A stretch of DNA of 64,000 nt from Malaciobacter mytili LMG 24559. GTDB taxonomy: Bacteria; Campylobacterota; Campylobacteria; Campylobacterales; Arcobacteraceae. The stretch spans positions 930,001 through 994,000 of the forward strand of contig NZ_CP031219.1 of the NCBI RefSeq assembly GCF_003346775.1, given 5' to 3'. Below, piece by piece: positions 17,700 to 27,544 of this stretch. Every line of letters starts with the position of its first letter. The first letter of the stretch is position 1. The translations under genes were made by a program, and so were the position numbers. Below the pieces are notes generated by a model, which saw only the letters and a program-made list of their open reading frames with translations, ran no database searches and was not told the origin of the DNA.

Positions 17700-17757
17700 T
17701 AAAAAGCTAATTTTTAAGCCAAAAATGACTTTAAAACTTAAAAATCTTGTTATTTAC

Positions 17758-17780
17758 TATTTTATTCCTTATAAAAAGGA
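17758..17780. repeat. 23-base repeat with internal palindrome, copy 2
   Basis: This copy has A instead of T at the variable position and contains TTCCTT-ATAAA-AAGGAA as inverted repeat. It ends 39 bases before the -35 box of the S10 promoter, a usual place for an activator or UP-like element. Confidence 0.5.
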
Positions 17781-17819
17781 AATAAATTTTAAATATTTAT
17801 TTGTGAAGCCCCATAAAAC

Positions 17820-17848
17820 TTGACTTTTTATAGAAAATAAGTTATAAT
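17820..17848 (+). promoter_or_regulatory. Near-consensus sigma-70 promoter of the S10 operon
   Basis: TTGACT (17820-17825), a 17-base spacer and TATAAT (17843-17848) form an almost perfect housekeeping promoter. The predicted start leaves a leader of about 60 bases before rpsJ. Such a strong -35 is unusual in Campylobacterota, where this box is often poorly conserved, and fits very high expression. Confidence 0.8.
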
Positions 17849-17914
17849 CCGCGTCCATATTAAATGGTTAGGGTGCGTTTTACGTGCATCTGACGAGTTC
17901 TTTAAAGGAAAAAA

Positions 17915-18229
17915 ATGGAAAAAATTAGATTAAAGCTTAAAGCTTATGATCATAGAGTTTTAGACAGAAGTGTTGCTTCTATTGTTGAAGCTGTTAAAAG
18001 AACTGGTGCTGAGTTAAGAGGTCCAATTCCTCTTCCAACTAAAATTAGAAAGTACACAGTTATCAAAGGGCCTCACGTAAATAAAGATTCAAGAGAGCAA
18101 TTTGAAATCAGAGTTCATGCAAGATTAATTGATATTATTGCTGCAACTCCAGATACAGTTGATTCTTTAATGAAACTTGATTTAGCTCCAGAAGTTGATG
18201 TTGAAGTTAGATCAATGGGTCAAGAATAA
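17915..18229 (+). CDS. rpsJ: 30S ribosomal protein S10
   Basis: S10 (104 residues) is part of the 30S head and, as NusE, of antitermination complexes. The sequence [17 protein letters not shown] and the conserved GPIPLPTKI and [11 protein letters not shown] stretches are diagnostic. It is the first gene of the S10-spc operon, with AAAGGA before the ATG. Length is normal. Confidence 0.98.
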   Translation: MEKIRLKLKAYDHRVLDRSVASIVEAVKRTGAELRGPIPLPTKIRKYTVIKGPHVNKDSREQFEIRVHARLIDIIAATPDTVDSLMKLDLAPEVDVEVRSMGQE

Positions 18230-18244
18230 GAGAAAGGGTAGAGA

Positions 18245-18823
18245 ATGGAATTCATAGTTGAAAAAATCGGTATGAGCAGAACTGTTTCAGTTCCAAGTGT
18301 TCCTGTTACACTTTTAAAAGTTCTTGATACAAAAGTATGTGAGATCACTGAAAACGGTAAAGCAATCGTAGCTTTTACAAATGGTAAAAAATTTAATAAA
18401 GCTATTGAAGGGCAACAAAAAAAATATAATTTAAGTAAAGAGTTCAACAGATTTGCAACAATGACTGTAGCAAATACTGAGGCTGGTGACTTAGATGTTT
18501 CTGGTTTAGCTGAAGCTAAAGTTTTAAAAGCAACTTTTAAAACAAAAGGTAGAGGTTTTGCTGGTGTTATGAAAAGATGGAACTTTGCTGGAGGGCCAGG
18601 TGCTCACGGTTCAAGATTTCACAGAGCTCCTGGATCAATTGGTAACTGCGAATGGCCAGGTAGAGTACAACCAGGTAGAAAAATGCCAGGACATTACGGA
18701 AATACGAACGTATCTGTAAAAAATGAAGTTCTTTCATTTAATGCTGAAACAGGTATTTTAGTTGTAAAAGGTTCAGTTGCTGGACCAAATGGTGCATTAG
18801 GAAAAGTAAAGGTTGCTAAATGA
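18245..18823 (+). CDS. rplC: 50S ribosomal protein L3
   Basis: L3 (192 residues) is an early assembly protein near the peptidyl transferase centre. The conserved [19 protein letters not shown] stretch, near residues 115-133, is the extended loop that reaches the centre. It follows rpsJ by 15 bases and overlaps rplD by 4 bases. Confidence 0.98.
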   Translation: MEFIVEKIGMSRTVSVPSVPVTLLKVLDTKVCEITENGKAIVAFTNGKKFNKAIEGQQKKYNLSKEFNRFATMTVANTEAGDLDVSGLAEAKVLKATFKTKGRGFAGVMKRWNFAGGPGAHGSRFHRAPGSIGNCEWPGRVQPGRKMPGHYGNTNVSVKNEVLSFNAETGILVVKGSVAGPNGALGKVKVAK

Positions 18824-19431
18824 GTAAAGCAATAGTATTAAACGAAAAATTTGAAAACAATGGTGAATTAGAATTACCAGCAAGTTATGCAGAGATTAAC
18901 TCTCACAACTTATATTTATACGTAAAATCTTATCTTTCATCATTAAGAGCTAATACAGCTAGAGTAAAAAACAGAACTTTAGTAAGCGGTGGTGGTAAAA
19001 AACCTAAAGCTCAAAAAGGTTCAGGTGCAGCTAGATGGGGTTCTAGAAGATCTCCATTATTTGTTGGTGGGGGACAAATTTTTGGACCTACAAAAAGAAA
19101 CTACATTCAAAAAGTTAATAAAAAGCAAAAAGCTTTAGCATTATCTTATGCTTTAAATGCTCATGCTAATCAAAACTCTTTATTTGTTGTTGATTCTTTA
19201 AAAGTAGAGTCTGGAAAAACTAAAGATGCAGTTGCAGTTTTAAATAAAATTGCTAAGAGAGATACTTTAATTGTAGTTAATACAATTGAAGAGAAAACTT
19301 ATTTAGCATTTAGAAACATTAAAAATTGTTATGTTGTTGAAAAGCAAGAAGTTAATGCTTATTTAATTTCTGCATACCATTCAGTACTAATTGAAAAATC
19401 AGTATTTGAAGCACTAACAAAAGAGGCGTAA
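18820..19431 (+). CDS. rplD: 50S ribosomal protein L4
   Basis: L4 (203 residues) lines the exit tunnel. The tunnel loop contains [19 protein letters not shown] near 62-80, as in other bacteria. In E. coli L4 represses its own operon through the leader; the short leader here shows no obvious copy of that structure. Confidence 0.98.
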   Translation: MSKAIVLNEKFENNGELELPASYAEINSHNLYLYVKSYLSSLRANTARVKNRTLVSGGGKKPKAQKGSGAARWGSRRSPLFVGGGQIFGPTKRNYIQKVNKKQKALALSYALNAHANQNSLFVVDSLKVESGKTKDAVAVLNKIAKRDTLIVVNTIEEKTYLAFRNIKNCYVVEKQEVNAYLISAYHSVLIEKSVFEALTKEA

Positions 19432-19433
19432 AA

Positions 19434-19715
19434 ATGGCAGATATTACAGATATTAAAGCAATATTATACACAGAAAAAACTATTGAGCTTCAAGAAAATG
19501 GTGTTATTGTTGTTCAAACAAGCCCAAGAATGACTAAAAATAGTTTAAAAGAAGTGTTTAAAGAGTATTTTGGAGTAACACCTGCGAAGGTTAATTCATT
19601 AAGACAAAGCGGTAAAGTTAAAAGATTTAGAGGAAGAATCGGTAAAAGACCTGATTTCAAAAAATTCTATGTAACATTACCTGAGGGCGCTGAAATAGCG
19701 AACCTATCAGCTTAA
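19434..19715 (+). CDS. rplW: 50S ribosomal protein L23
   Basis: L23 (93 residues) sits at the tunnel exit and docks trigger factor and SRP. The [12 protein letters not shown] start and [17 protein letters not shown]-terminal strand are typical. It lies 2 bases after rplD. Confidence 0.97.
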   Translation: MADITDIKAILYTEKTIELQENGVIVVQTSPRMTKNSLKEVFKEYFGVTPAKVNSLRQSGKVKRFRGRIGKRPDFKKFYVTLPEGAEIANLSA

Positions 19716-19727
19716 GGAGTATAAAAA

Positions 19728-20555
19728 ATGGCAATTAAAAAATTTAGACCAATAACTCCTGCAAGAAGATTCATGTCTGTTATGGACACTTCTGATATTA
19801 CTTCTAAGCCTACAGTTAGAAGCTTATTAAAAAGAGTAAAAGCTAACGCAGGTAGAAATAATAACGGTAGAATCACTTCTAGACACAAAGAAGCAGGTGC
19901 TAAGAAATTATATAGAATTATTGATTTCAAAAGAAATAAATTTGGAGTAGAAGGTACTGTATCTACTATTGAGTACGATCCATACAGAAACTGCAGAATT
20001 TGTTTAGTTACTTATGCTGATGGAGATAAAAGATATATCTTACAACCATCTGGATTAAAAGTTGGAGCAAAAGTTTCTGCTGCTGAGTCAGGATTAGATA
20101 TTTTACCAGGTAATGCAATGAAATTAATCAACATTCCTGTTGGTACAATGGTTCATAATATTGAATTAAAACCAGGAAAAGGTGGACAAATTGCAAGATC
20201 TGCTGGTGGTTATGCACAAATTATGGGTAGAGAAGATAAATATGTTATCTTAAGATTACCATCTGGTGAAATGAGAAAAATTTTAGGTGTTTGTATGGCT
20301 ACAATCGGTGTTGTTGGAAATGAAGATTTCATCAATATGGTAATTGGTAAAGCTGGTAGAACAAGACACTTAGGTATTAGACCTCAAACAAGAGGATCTG
20401 CGATGAACCCAGTTGATCACCCACACGGTGGAGGGGAAGGTAAAACTAACTCAGGAAGACATCCAGTTACTCCATGGGGTATGCCAACTAAAGGTTATAA
20501 AACTAGAAAGAAAAAAGCTAGTGATAAATTAATCATTTCAAAAAGAAAGAAGTAA
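19728..20555 (+). CDS. rplB: 50S ribosomal protein L2
   Basis: L2 (275 residues) is needed for subunit joining and peptidyl transfer. It has the very conserved [18 protein letters not shown] stretch near 223-240 containing the catalytic-region His, and a basic C-terminus. It follows rplW by 12 bases. Confidence 0.98.
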   Translation: MAIKKFRPITPARRFMSVMDTSDITSKPTVRSLLKRVKANAGRNNNGRITSRHKEAGAKKLYRIIDFKRNKFGVEGTVSTIEYDPYRNCRICLVTYADGDKRYILQPSGLKVGAKVSAAESGLDILPGNAMKLINIPVGTMVHNIELKPGKGGQIARSAGGYAQIMGREDKYVILRLPSGEMRKILGVCMATIGVVGNEDFINMVIGKAGRTRHLGIRPQTRGSAMNPVDHPHGGGEGKTNSGRHPVTPWGMPTKGYKTRKKKASDKLIISKRKK

Positions 20556-20564
20556 GGGTTTAAG

Positions 20565-20843
20565 ATGGCAAGATCGATAAAAAAAGGTCCATTTGTAGAC
20601 GCACACCTAATGAAAAAAGTTATCAAAGCTATTGAAGCAAATGATAAAAAACCTATCAAAACATGGTCAAGAAGATCAACAGTTTTACCAGATATGATTG
20701 GATTAACTTTCAATGTACACAATGGAAGAAACTTTGTTCCTGTATTAATTACTGAAAATCATGTTGGATATAAATTAGGTGAATTCGCACCAACAAGAAC
20801 TTTTAAAGGACATAAAGGTTCTGTACAGAAGAAGGTAGGATAA
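20565..20843 (+). CDS. rpsS: 30S ribosomal protein S19
   Basis: S19 (92 residues) binds 16S rRNA in the 30S head with S13. [26 protein letters not shown] and [13 protein letters not shown]-like segments are present. It lies 9 bases after rplB. Confidence 0.98.
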   Translation: MARSIKKGPFVDAHLMKKVIKAIEANDKKPIKTWSRRSTVLPDMIGLTFNVHNGRNFVPVLITENHVGYKLGEFAPTRTFKGHKGSVQKKVG

Positions 20844-20845
20844 GA

Positions 20846-21178
20846 ATGGCTAGAGCAATATTAAAATTTATTAGAGTTTCTCCAATCAAAGCAAGATTAA
20901 TTGCTAGAGAAGTTCAAGGTATGAACGCAGAGTACGCAATTGCTTCTTTAGAGTTCACTCCAAATAAAGCTGCAGGAATTATTTCAAAAGTTATTGCATC
21001 TGCTGTTGCAAATGCAGGGTTAGAGCCTCAAGATGCAGTTATTACATCTGCTAGAGTTGATAAAGGTCCTGTTCTTAAGAGATTTACTCCAAGAGCAAGA
21101 GGAAGTGCTTCACCTAAGCATAAACCAACTGCACACATTATGATTGAAGTAGCTGCTGCTGAAAAAGGAGATAAGTAA
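20846..21178 (+). CDS. rplV: 50S ribosomal protein L22
   Basis: L22 (110 residues) lines the exit tunnel. The start [19 protein letters not shown] and the tunnel hairpin with [16 protein letters not shown] near 81-96 are typical; this hairpin is where macrolide resistance changes occur in other bacteria. Its stop overlaps the rpsC start by one base. Confidence 0.97.
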   Translation: MARAILKFIRVSPIKARLIAREVQGMNAEYAIASLEFTPNKAAGIISKVIASAVANAGLEPQDAVITSARVDKGPVLKRFTPRARGSASPKHKPTAHIMIEVAAAEKGDK

Positions 21179-21876
21179 TGGGTCAAAAAGTTAATCCAAT
21201 AGGTTTAAGACTTGGTATTAACAGAAACTGGGAATCAAGATGGTTTCCTTCATTTTCTAAAATGCCAGTAAATGTTGCAGAAGACGACAAAATTAGAAAA
21301 TTCGTTAAAAAAGAGTTATACTATGCTGGTGTTGCTCAAACTATAGTAGAAAGAACTGCTAAAAAAGTTAGAGTTACTATCGTTGCTGCTAGACCAGGTA
21401 TCATTATTGGTAAAAAAGGTGCTGATGTTGAAAAACTAAAAGATAGCCTTTCTAAATTAGTTGGAAAAGAAATCGCTGTAAACATCAAAGAAGAAAGAAA
21501 ACCACAAATTTCTGCTCAATTAGCTGCTGAAAATGTTGCTCAACAATTAGAAAGAAGAGTTGCATTTAGAAGAGCTATGAAAAGAGTTATGCAAAACGCT
21601 TTAAAAGGTGGAGCAAAAGGAATTAAAGTTTCTGTTTCTGGAAGACTTGGTGGAGCTGAAATGGCTAGAACTGAGTGGTACTTAGAAGGTAGAGTTCCAT
21701 TACATACTTTAAGAGCAAGAATTGATTATGGTTTTGCTGAAGCTCATACAACATATGGTTGTATTGGTATTAAAGTTTGGATTTTCAAAGGTGAAGTACT
21801 TGCAAAAGGTATTCAACCAGAAAAAGCTGAAACTTCTAAACCAAAAAGAAGACCAAGTAAAAGAAGAGGTAAGTAA
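21178..21876 (+). CDS. rpsC: 30S ribosomal protein S3
   Basis: S3 (232 residues) lies at the mRNA entry tunnel. It has the [13 protein letters not shown] start, a KH domain with [14 protein letters not shown] near 74-87, and a basic C-terminal tail. It overlaps rplV by one base and is followed by rplP after 2 bases. Confidence 0.98.
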   Translation: MGQKVNPIGLRLGINRNWESRWFPSFSKMPVNVAEDDKIRKFVKKELYYAGVAQTIVERTAKKVRVTIVAARPGIIIGKKGADVEKLKDSLSKLVGKEIAVNIKEERKPQISAQLAAENVAQQLERRVAFRRAMKRVMQNALKGGAKGIKVSVSGRLGGAEMARTEWYLEGRVPLHTLRARIDYGFAEAHTTYGCIGIKVWIFKGEVLAKGIQPEKAETSKPKRRPSKRRGK

Positions 21877-21878
21877 TC

Positions 21879-22304
21879 ATGTTAATGCCTAAAAGAACAA
21901 AATATAGAAAAGTAATGAAAGGGCGAAACAGAGGTAAAGCTTCAAGAGGTAACTTTTTAGCTTACGGTGAGTTCGGAATTAAAGCAGTAGAACACGGAAG
22001 AATCGATTCAAGACAAATCGAAGCTGCCAGAATTGCTATGACTAGAAAAGTTAAGAGACAAGCAAAAGTTTGGATTAAAGTTTTCCCAGATAAACCTCTT
22101 ACTGCTAAACCATTAGAAACAAGAATGGGTAAAGGTAAAGGTGCTGTTGATAAATGGGTTATGAACATTAAACCAGGTAGAGTTTGTTTCGAGATGGCTG
22201 GTGTTAGTGAAGAGTTAGCAAGAGAAGCTTTAACTTTAGCTATGCACAAATTACCATTTAAAACTAAAATTGTAACAAGAGATAGCGAAAATGAATTATA
22301 CTGA
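21879..22304 (+). CDS. rplP: 50S ribosomal protein L16
   Basis: L16 (141 residues) helps position the acceptor end of A-site t[22 protein letters not shown] and [17 protein letters not shown] are diagnostic. The ATG at 21879 gives the usual N-terminus; a second ATG lies two codons later. It overlaps rpmC by 14 bases. Confidence 0.97.
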   Translation: MLMPKRTKYRKVMKGRNRGKASRGNFLAYGEFGIKAVEHGRIDSRQIEAARIAMTRKVKRQAKVWIKVFPDKPLTAKPLETRMGKGKGAVDKWVMNIKPGRVCFEMAGVSEELAREALTLAMHKLPFKTKIVTRDSENELY

Positions 22305-22482
22305 TATTAAAGATAAAAGCTTAACAGAGTTAAACGAGTTATTAAAAGAGAAAAAGGTGCTTCTTTTTGAATTAAAAGCTAAGCTAAAAACTATGCAGTT
22401 AACAAATACATCTGAATTAAGAGTGGTAAAAAAAGATATCGCAAAAATTCAAACAGCAATTACTGCAGCAAAAGCTAACTAA
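22291..22482 (+). CDS. rpmC: 50S ribosomal protein L29
   Basis: L29 (63 residues) is a two-helix protein at the tunnel exit that contacts L23. The pattern [15 protein letters not shown]...[26 protein letters not shown] is typical. It starts inside the end of rplP. Confidence 0.95.
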   Translation: MNYTDIKDKSLTELNELLKEKKVLLFELKAKLKTMQLTNTSELRVVKKDIAKIQTAITAAKAN

Positions 22483-22493
22483 GGATCTGAAGT

Positions 22494-22745
22494 ATGACAC
22501 ATAAAAGAGAGATTCAAGGTGTAGTGGTTAAAAAATCAGGTGATAAAACTGCGTCTATCTTAGTTACAAGATCGGTTTTACACCCTAAATACCACAAGAC
22601 TGTAAAAAGATTTAAAAAATACTTAATCCATGATGAAAAGAATGAGTTAAATGAAGGTGATACTGTTATTGCTGTTGAATGCAGACCACTTTCTAAAACT
22701 AAATCTTTCAGATTAAAAACAATAGTAGCTACAGGAGTTAAATAA
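22494..22745 (+). CDS. rpsQ: 30S ribosomal protein S17
   Basis: S17 (83 residues) is a small OB-fold protein that binds 16S rRNA early. [20 protein letters not shown] and [10 protein letters not shown] are conserved. It overlaps rplN by one base. Confidence 0.97.
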   Translation: MTHKREIQGVVVKKSGDKTASILVTRSVLHPKYHKTVKRFKKYLIHDEKNELNEGDTVIAVECRPLSKTKSFRLKTIVATGVK

Positions 22746-23113
22746 TGATTCAAAGTTTTACTAGATTAAATGTAGCTGATAACACTGGTGCAAAAGAGAT
22801 TATGTGTATCAAAGTTTTAGGTGGGTCTAAAAGAAGATATGCAACAGTTGGTGACGTTATCGTTGCTTCTGTAAAAAAAGCTCTTCCAACAGGAAAAATT
22901 AAAAAAGGTCAAGTAGTTAAAGCAGTAATCGTTAGAACTCATAAAGAAGTTCAAAGAGAAAATGGTTCTTTAATCAGATTTGATGATAATGCTGCAGTTA
23001 TTCTTGATAATAAAAGAGAACCAGTTGGAACAAGGATTTTTGGACCTGTTGCTAGAGAAGTTAGATATTCAGGTTTTATGAAAATTGTTTCACTTGCTCC
23101 GGAGGTATTATAA
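22745..23113 (+). CDS. rplN: 50S ribosomal protein L14
   Basis: L14 (122 residues) forms an intersubunit bridge. [19 protein letters not shown] and [13 protein letters not shown] are signature segments. Length equals the bacterial norm of 122. Confidence 0.98.
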   Translation: MIQSFTRLNVADNTGAKEIMCIKVLGGSKRRYATVGDVIVASVKKALPTGKIKKGQVVKAVIVRTHKEVQRENGSLIRFDDNAAVILDNKREPVGTRIFGPVAREVRYSGFMKIVSLAPEVL

Positions 23114-23115
23114 TT

Positions 23116-23355
23116 ATGGCAGTTAAATTAAAAATCAAAAAAGGTGATACAGTAAAAATCATCGCAGGTGACGATAAAGGTAAAACTGGTGAAGTTTTAA
23201 AAGTGTTACCAAAAGAAAACAAAGTAATCGTAAAAGATTGCAAAGTTGCTAAAAAAGCTGTTAAGCCAGATCAAGAGAAAAACCCAAATGGTGGTTTTGT
23301 AAACAAAGAGATGCCTATTGATATCTCTAATGTAGCAAAAGTAGAAGGTAAATAA
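23116..23355 (+). CDS. rplX: 50S ribosomal protein L24
   Basis: L24 (79 residues) starts large-subunit assembly. The KOW motif [20 protein letters not shown] is near the N-terminus. It is shorter than the E. coli protein (104) but similar to other Campylobacterota forms. Confidence 0.96.
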   Translation: MAVKLKIKKGDTVKIIAGDDKGKTGEVLKVLPKENKVIVKDCKVAKKAVKPDQEKNPNGGFVNKEMPIDISNVAKVEGK

Positions 23356-23357
23356 TT

Positions 23358-23906
23358 ATGGCAGCAAGATTATTAGAAAAATATAAAAATGAAATTAAAC
23401 CAGTATTAGAAGCTGAATTCCCAAAAAACAAAATGCTAACTGCTAGAGTAGAAAAAGTAGTTATCTCTGTTGGTGCGGGTGAAGCTATGAAAGATACTAA
23501 GTTAATGCAAAATATTCAAGATACTATCTCTTTAATTGCTGGACAATATGCAGTTAAAGTTATTGCTAAAAAATCTGTTGCAGGTTTTAAAGTAAGAGAA
23601 GGTATGCCTGTTGGTGTTAAAGTTACACTAAGAGGTGAGAATATGTATAATTTCTTAGATAAACTTTGTTCAATTGCTTTACCAAGAGTAAAAGACTTTA
23701 GAGGTCTAAAAAGAAATGGATTCGATGGTAGAGGAAATTATAACTTCGGACTTGATGAACAATTAATGTTCCCTGAAGTTGTTTATGATAACATTATCAA
23801 AACTCACGGTATGAATATTTCAATTTCTACAAGTGCAGATAATGATGCTGAAGCATTAAGATTATTAGAGCTTGTTGGAATTCCATTTACTAAAGGAAGA
23901 GCGTAA
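23358..23906 (+). CDS. rplE: 50S ribosomal protein L5
   Basis: L5 (182 residues) binds 5S rRNA and the P-site tRNA elbow. [20 protein letters not shown]-like and [21 protein letters not shown] segments are typical. It overlaps the rpsN start by one base. Confidence 0.97.
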   Translation: MAARLLEKYKNEIKPVLEAEFPKNKMLTARVEKVVISVGAGEAMKDTKLMQNIQDTISLIAGQYAVKVIAKKSVAGFKVREGMPVGVKVTLRGENMYNFLDKLCSIALPRVKDFRGLKRNGFDGRGNYNFGLDEQLMFPEVVYDNIIKTHGMNISISTSADNDAEALRLLELVGIPFTKGRA

Positions 23907-24091
23907 TGGCAAAGAAATCTATGATTGCTAAGCAAAAGAGAACTCCTAAGTTCTCTACAAGAGCATATACAAGATGTTCAGTTTGTGGAAGACCACATTC
24001 AGTTTACAGAGATTTTGGTCTTTGTAGAGTTTGTTTAAGAAAAATGGCTAACGAGGGATTACTTCCTGGTGTTAGAAAATCTAGTTGGTAG
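23906..24091 (+). CDS. rpsN: 30S ribosomal protein S14, zinc type
   Basis: This 61-residue S14 is the short zinc-binding form: CSVC near 24-27 and CRVC near 40-43 give a Cys4 zinc ribbon. The zinc-free long form of enteric bacteria is about 100 residues. It could therefore be affected by zinc limitation. Confidence 0.97.
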   Translation: MAKKSMIAKQKRTPKFSTRAYTRCSVCGRPHSVYRDFGLCRVCLRKMANEGLLPGVRKSSW

Positions 24092-24107
24092 GAGAAATTA
24101 AGCTATG

Positions 24108-24503
24108 ATGAATGATATAATCGCAGATGCTTTAACTAGAATTAGAAATGCTGCAATGAGAAAATTAGAAGTTGCAACATTATTACACTCAAATACAGTT
24201 GTTGGTATCTTAGATGTTTTACAACAAAAAGAGTATATAGATAGTTACAAAGTTATTGATGGTGAAAAAAATAAAAAAACAGTTCAAGTTACTTTAAAGT
24301 ATGATGATAATGATAACTCTGTAATTAATGAATTAACAAGAGTTTCTAAACCAGGAAGAAGAGTTTATAGACCTTCTTCTGAGTTAAAAAGTTTTAAAAA
24401 CGGATACGGTACTATTATTGTTTCTACAAACAAAGGTATCATTGCTAATGATGAAGCTTTCGCTTCTAATGTTGGTGGTGAAGTACTGTGTACTGTATGG
24501 TAG
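24108..24503 (+). CDS. rpsH: 30S ribosomal protein S8
   Basis: S8 (131 residues from this start) binds the central domain of 16S rRNA and in E. coli represses the spc operon. [15 protein letters not shown] and the C-terminal GGEVLCTVW are diagnostic. Two ATGs are adjacent (24105 and 24108); the second gives the usual N-terminus. Confidence 0.96.
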   Translation: MNDIIADALTRIRNAAMRKLEVATLLHSNTVVGILDVLQQKEYIDSYKVIDGEKNKKTVQVTLKYDDNDNSVINELTRVSKPGRRVYRPSSELKSFKNGYGTIIVSTNKGIIANDEAFASNVGGEVLCTVW

Positions 24504-24512
24504 GAGAGTGTA

Positions 24513-25049
24513 ATGTCTAGAATTGGAAAAAAACCTATCTCAATACCAAGTGGAATTGAAATTACTGTTGATGGTACAGTAGTTAATGTTAAAAAAGGAA
24601 ATAAAGTATCTTCTGTTGAAACTCACGGAAGAGTTGGAATCGAACTTTCTGATAATCAAATTGTATTATCAAGAGCTGACGAGTCTCAACAAGCTTCAGC
24701 TTACTGGGGAACATATAGAGCTTTAATTAACAATGCTGTTGTTGGATTAAGTGATGGTTTTTCTAAATCATTAGAAATCAATGGGGTTGGTTATAGAGCA
24801 GCTATTAAAGGTAATGCGTTAGAGTTACAATTAGGTTATTCACACCCAATTAACTATGAGATTCCTGCAGGATTAGAAATAACTGTTGATAAAAACGTTA
24901 TTAATGTAAAAGGTGCTGATAAACAACAAGTTGGTCAAGCAGCTGCAGTAATTAGAGGTTTCAGAAAACCAGAGCCTTATAAAGGTAAAGGTGTTAAGTA
25001 TTCTGACGAAGTTATCGTTAGAAAAGCTGGTAAAACTGCTAAAAAATAA
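24513..25049 (+). CDS. rplF: 50S ribosomal protein L6
   Basis: L6 (178 residues) has two similar domains and lies near the sarcin-ricin loop. [14 protein letters not shown] and the C-terminal [12 protein letters not shown]-like segment ([16 protein letters not shown]) are typical. It follows rpsH by 9 bases. Confidence 0.97.
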   Translation: MSRIGKKPISIPSGIEITVDGTVVNVKKGNKVSSVETHGRVGIELSDNQIVLSRADESQQASAYWGTYRALINNAVVGLSDGFSKSLEINGVGYRAAIKGNALELQLGYSHPINYEIPAGLEITVDKNVINVKGADKQQVGQAAAVIRGFRKPEPYKGKGVKYSDEVIVRKAGKTAKK

Positions 25050-25059
25050 GGTGTGAAGT

Positions 25060-25419
25060 ATGAGTAGAGCAAAAGATATAGCAAAAAAGAATGCTTTAAG
25101 AATTAAAAGAAAAAGAAGAGTTAGAGGTAAAATCTCTGGTACTGCTGAAAAGCCAAGAGTATCAATTTTCAAATCTAACAGATTTTTATCAGCTCAAGTT
25201 ATTGATGACGTAGCTGGTATCACTTTAGCTTCAGTTAGTTCAAAAGCTTTAGGATTAACTGCAAATAAAGAGAGTGCTTCAAAAGCTGGTGCTGAATTAG
25301 CAAACAGTTTAAAAGCTAAAAACATTGATACTGTTACTTTTGATAGAAACGGTTATCTGTATCATGGTGTGGTTGCAGCATTTGCTGACGCATTAAGAGA
25401 CAATGGTATTAAATTATAA
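25060..25419 (+). CDS. rplR: 50S ribosomal protein L18
   Basis: L18 (119 residues) carries 5S rRNA into the ribosome. The basic N-terminus ([14 protein letters not shown]), [10 protein letters not shown] and the C-terminal [19 protein letters not shown] are diagnostic. Confidence 0.97.
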   Translation: MSRAKDIAKKNALRIKRKRRVRGKISGTAEKPRVSIFKSNRFLSAQVIDDVAGITLASVSSKALGLTANKESASKAGAELANSLKAKNIDTVTFDRNGYLYHGVVAAFADALRDNGIKL

Positions 25420-25425
25420 GGGTTA

Positions 25426-25872
25426 ATGATGGCAGCAGTAAATAGAGAAGATTTTCAAGAAGCAATCGTTAAAATCGGAAGAGTAACAAAAGTTGTAAAG
25501 GGTGGTAGAAGATTCAGATTTACAGCTTTAGTTGTTGTTGGTGATAAAAATGGTACAGTAGGTTTCGGAACTGGTAAAGCAAAAGAGGTTCCAGATGCGA
25601 TTAAAAAAGCTTTAGATGATGCATTCAAATCATTAGTAAAAGTTTCTATTAAAGGAACTACAATTGCACATGATATTGAGCATAAATATAATTCTTCAAG
25701 AATTTTATTAAAACCAGCTTCAGAAGGTACAGGACTTATCGCAGGTGGTGCGGCAAGACCAGTTCTTGAGTTATCAGGTGTTAAAGATATTATTGCAAAA
25801 TCTTTAGGATCAAATAATCCAAATAACCTTGTACAAGCTACAGTAGAAGCTTTAGCTAGAATTAAAGGATAA
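25426..25872 (+). CDS. rpsE: 30S ribosomal protein S5
   Basis: S5 (148 residues) lines the mRNA entry and affects accuracy. [19 protein letters not shown] near 23-41 and [16 protein letters not shown] near 102-117 are signature parts. Translation may start at 25426 or at the next ATG, 25429. The next gene, rplO, starts 4 bases after it, so L30 (rpmD), usually here, is absent. Confidence 0.97.
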   Translation: MMAAVNREDFQEAIVKIGRVTKVVKGGRRFRFTALVVVGDKNGTVGFGTGKAKEVPDAIKKALDDAFKSLVKVSIKGTTIAHDIEHKYNSSRILLKPASEGTGLIAGGAARPVLELSGVKDIIAKSLGSNNPNNLVQATVEALARIKG

Positions 25873-25876
25873 TTAG

Positions 25877-26275
25877 ATGGCATTAAATAATTTAAAACCA
25901 GCTGAAGGTAGTGTTAAAGAAATTAAAAGAGTTGGTAGAGGTCAAGGTTCAGGAATGGGTAAGACTGCTACTAGAGGAAATAAAGGTCAAAAAGCTAGAT
26001 CTGGATTTAAGAATAAAAGAGGATTCGAGGGTGGTCAGCAACCATTACATAGAAGACTTCCAAAAGTAGGTTTCTTTTCAAGAACAGTTAAACCTTACTC
26101 TATCAATGTTGATAAAGTAACTAAAATTGCTACACTTGATGAGATTACTTTAGATTCTATTAAATCAGTTTATAAACTATCTAAATCAGTTGAAAAAGTT
26201 AAATTAATTGGTTCAACTGCTAAAGATTTAGCATCTAAAATTAAAGACGAAAACGTAACAACAACTGGAAATTAA
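25877..26275 (+). CDS. rplO: 50S ribosomal protein L15
   Basis: L15 (132 residues) is a late-assembly protein. [19 protein letters not shown] near 22-40 and RRLPKVGF near 59-66 are conserved. It is followed by secY after 2 bases. Confidence 0.97.
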   Translation: MALNNLKPAEGSVKEIKRVGRGQGSGMGKTATRGNKGQKARSGFKNKRGFEGGQQPLHRRLPKVGFFSRTVKPYSINVDKVTKIATLDEITLDSIKSVYKLSKSVEKVKLIGSTAKDLASKIKDENVTTTGN

Positions 26276-26277
26276 TC

Positions 26278-27540
26278 ATGAGTAAAGATCTTGTAAATAA
26301 GATTCTTCTTACTTTAGGGTTTATATTCCTTTACAGGTTACTGGCATACGTGCCAGTACCTGGTGTTAATATAGATGTAGTAAAAGAATTCTTTGACTCA
26401 AATGCTAACAATGCATTAGGTCTTGTAAATATGTTTAGTGGTAATGCGGTTGAAAGATTAAGTATTATATCACTAGGAATTATGCCTTACATTACAGCTT
26501 CTATTATTATGGAACTTCTAGCAGCTACTTTCCCTGCACTTGGAAAAATGAAAAAAGAAAGAGATGGTATGCAAAAATATATGCAAATCATCAGATATAC
26601 AACAATTGTTATAACATTAGTTCAATCTATTGGTGTATCAATGGGGTTAAACTCTTTAACAGGGCAAAGTGGACAAAGCGCAATATCTATTGATATGAGT
26701 ACTTTTATCGCAGTATCTTCTATTTCAATGTTAACAGGAACTATGCTTTTAATGTGGATTGGTGAACAAATTACACAAAAAGGTATAGGAAACGGTATTT
26801 CATTAATTATCTTTGCAGGTATTGTTTCGGCAATTCCAAGTGCTATTGGTGGTACTATAGATCTAGTTAATAATGGGCAAATGAGTTTCTTAACAGTTAT
26901 TGCTATTTTAGTTATTATTTTAGCAACAGTTGGAGCAATTATTTATGTTGAATTAGGGGAAAGAAGAGTACCTGTTTCATATTCAAGAAAAGTAATGATG
27001 CAAAATCAAAACAAAAGAGTGATGAATTATATTCCTATTAAGGTAAACTTATCAGGAGTTATTCCAGCTATTTTTGCAAGTGCGATTTTAATGTTCCCTG
27101 CAACTGTATTACAAGGAAGTCAAAACAAATATTTAGTAGCTATTGCAGATTTTTTAAATCCAAGTAGTTACACATTTAATATTTTTATGTTTTTATTTGT
27201 AGTTTTCTTTGCATTCTTTTATGCAAGTATTACATTTAATGCAAAAGATATTTCAGAAAATTTAAAAAGACAAGGTGGATTTATTCCAGGTGTTAGACCA
27301 GGAACATCAACTGCAAATTTCTTAAATGAAGTTGCAAGTAGATTAACTTTCTGGGGTGCATTATACCTTGCAGCAATTTCAACTGTTCCATGGTTATTAG
27401 TAAAATCTATGGGAGTTCCATTCTATTTTGGTGGGGTTGCAGTTTTAATCGTTGTTCAAGTTGCTATTGATACAATGAGAAAAATTGAAGCTCAACAGTA
27501 TACAAATAAGTATGAAACGCTAAGTGCGGTTGGTCTATAA
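26278..27540 (+). CDS. secY: Protein translocase subunit SecY
   Basis: SecY is the channel of the Sec translocon in the inner membrane, working with SecE, SecG and SecA. The 420-residue protein has ten membrane helices, the plug-region GVNIDV near 31 and GGFIPGVRPGTSTANFL near 336-352, the conserved cytoplasmic loop that binds SecA and ribosomes. Position after rplO is usual. The next gene here is map rather than adk, which lies at 39305. Confidence 0.98.
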   Translation: MSKDLVNKILLTLGFIFLYRLLAYVPVPGVNIDVVKEFFDSNANNALGLVNMFSGNAVERLSIISLGIMPYITASIIMELLAATFPALGKMKKERDGMQKYMQIIRYTTIVITLVQSIGVSMGLNSLTGQSGQSAISIDMSTFIAVSSISMLTGTMLLMWIGEQITQKGIGNGISLIIFAGIVSAIPSAIGGTIDLVNNGQMSFLTVIAILVIILATVGAIIYVELGERRVPVSYSRKVMMQNQNKRVMNYIPIKVNLSGVIPAIFASAILMFPATVLQGSQNKYLVAIADFLNPSSYTFNIFMFLFVVFFAFFYASITFNAKDISENLKRQGGFIPGVRPGTSTANFLNEVASRLTFWGALYLAAISTVPWLLVKSMGVPFYFGGVAVLIVVQVAIDTMRKIEAQQYTNKYETLSAVGL

Positions 27541-27544
27541 AAAA

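Larger units (their letters stand above)
17538..17914. other. 377-base intergenic region before the S10 operon
   Basis: This is the only gene-free stretch longer than 300 bases. It holds the ribosome binding site and promoter area of the minus-strand hypothetical gene, two copies of a 23-base repeat (17677-17699 and 17758-17780), a near-consensus promoter (17820-17848) and an S10 leader of about 60 bases ending in AAAGGA. I see no tRNA or ORF of note. Confidence 0.7.

Noticed and set aside
18220-25883. Long open frames on the minus strand in the ribosomal operon
   Set aside because: They are antisense to highly conserved ribosomal genes with no start signals or family resemblance; they are shadows of codon use.
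27524-27544. GTG start of map inside the secY gene
   Set aside because: It adds MRLVYKK, which is not family-like; the ATG at 27545 gives the usual N-terminus.
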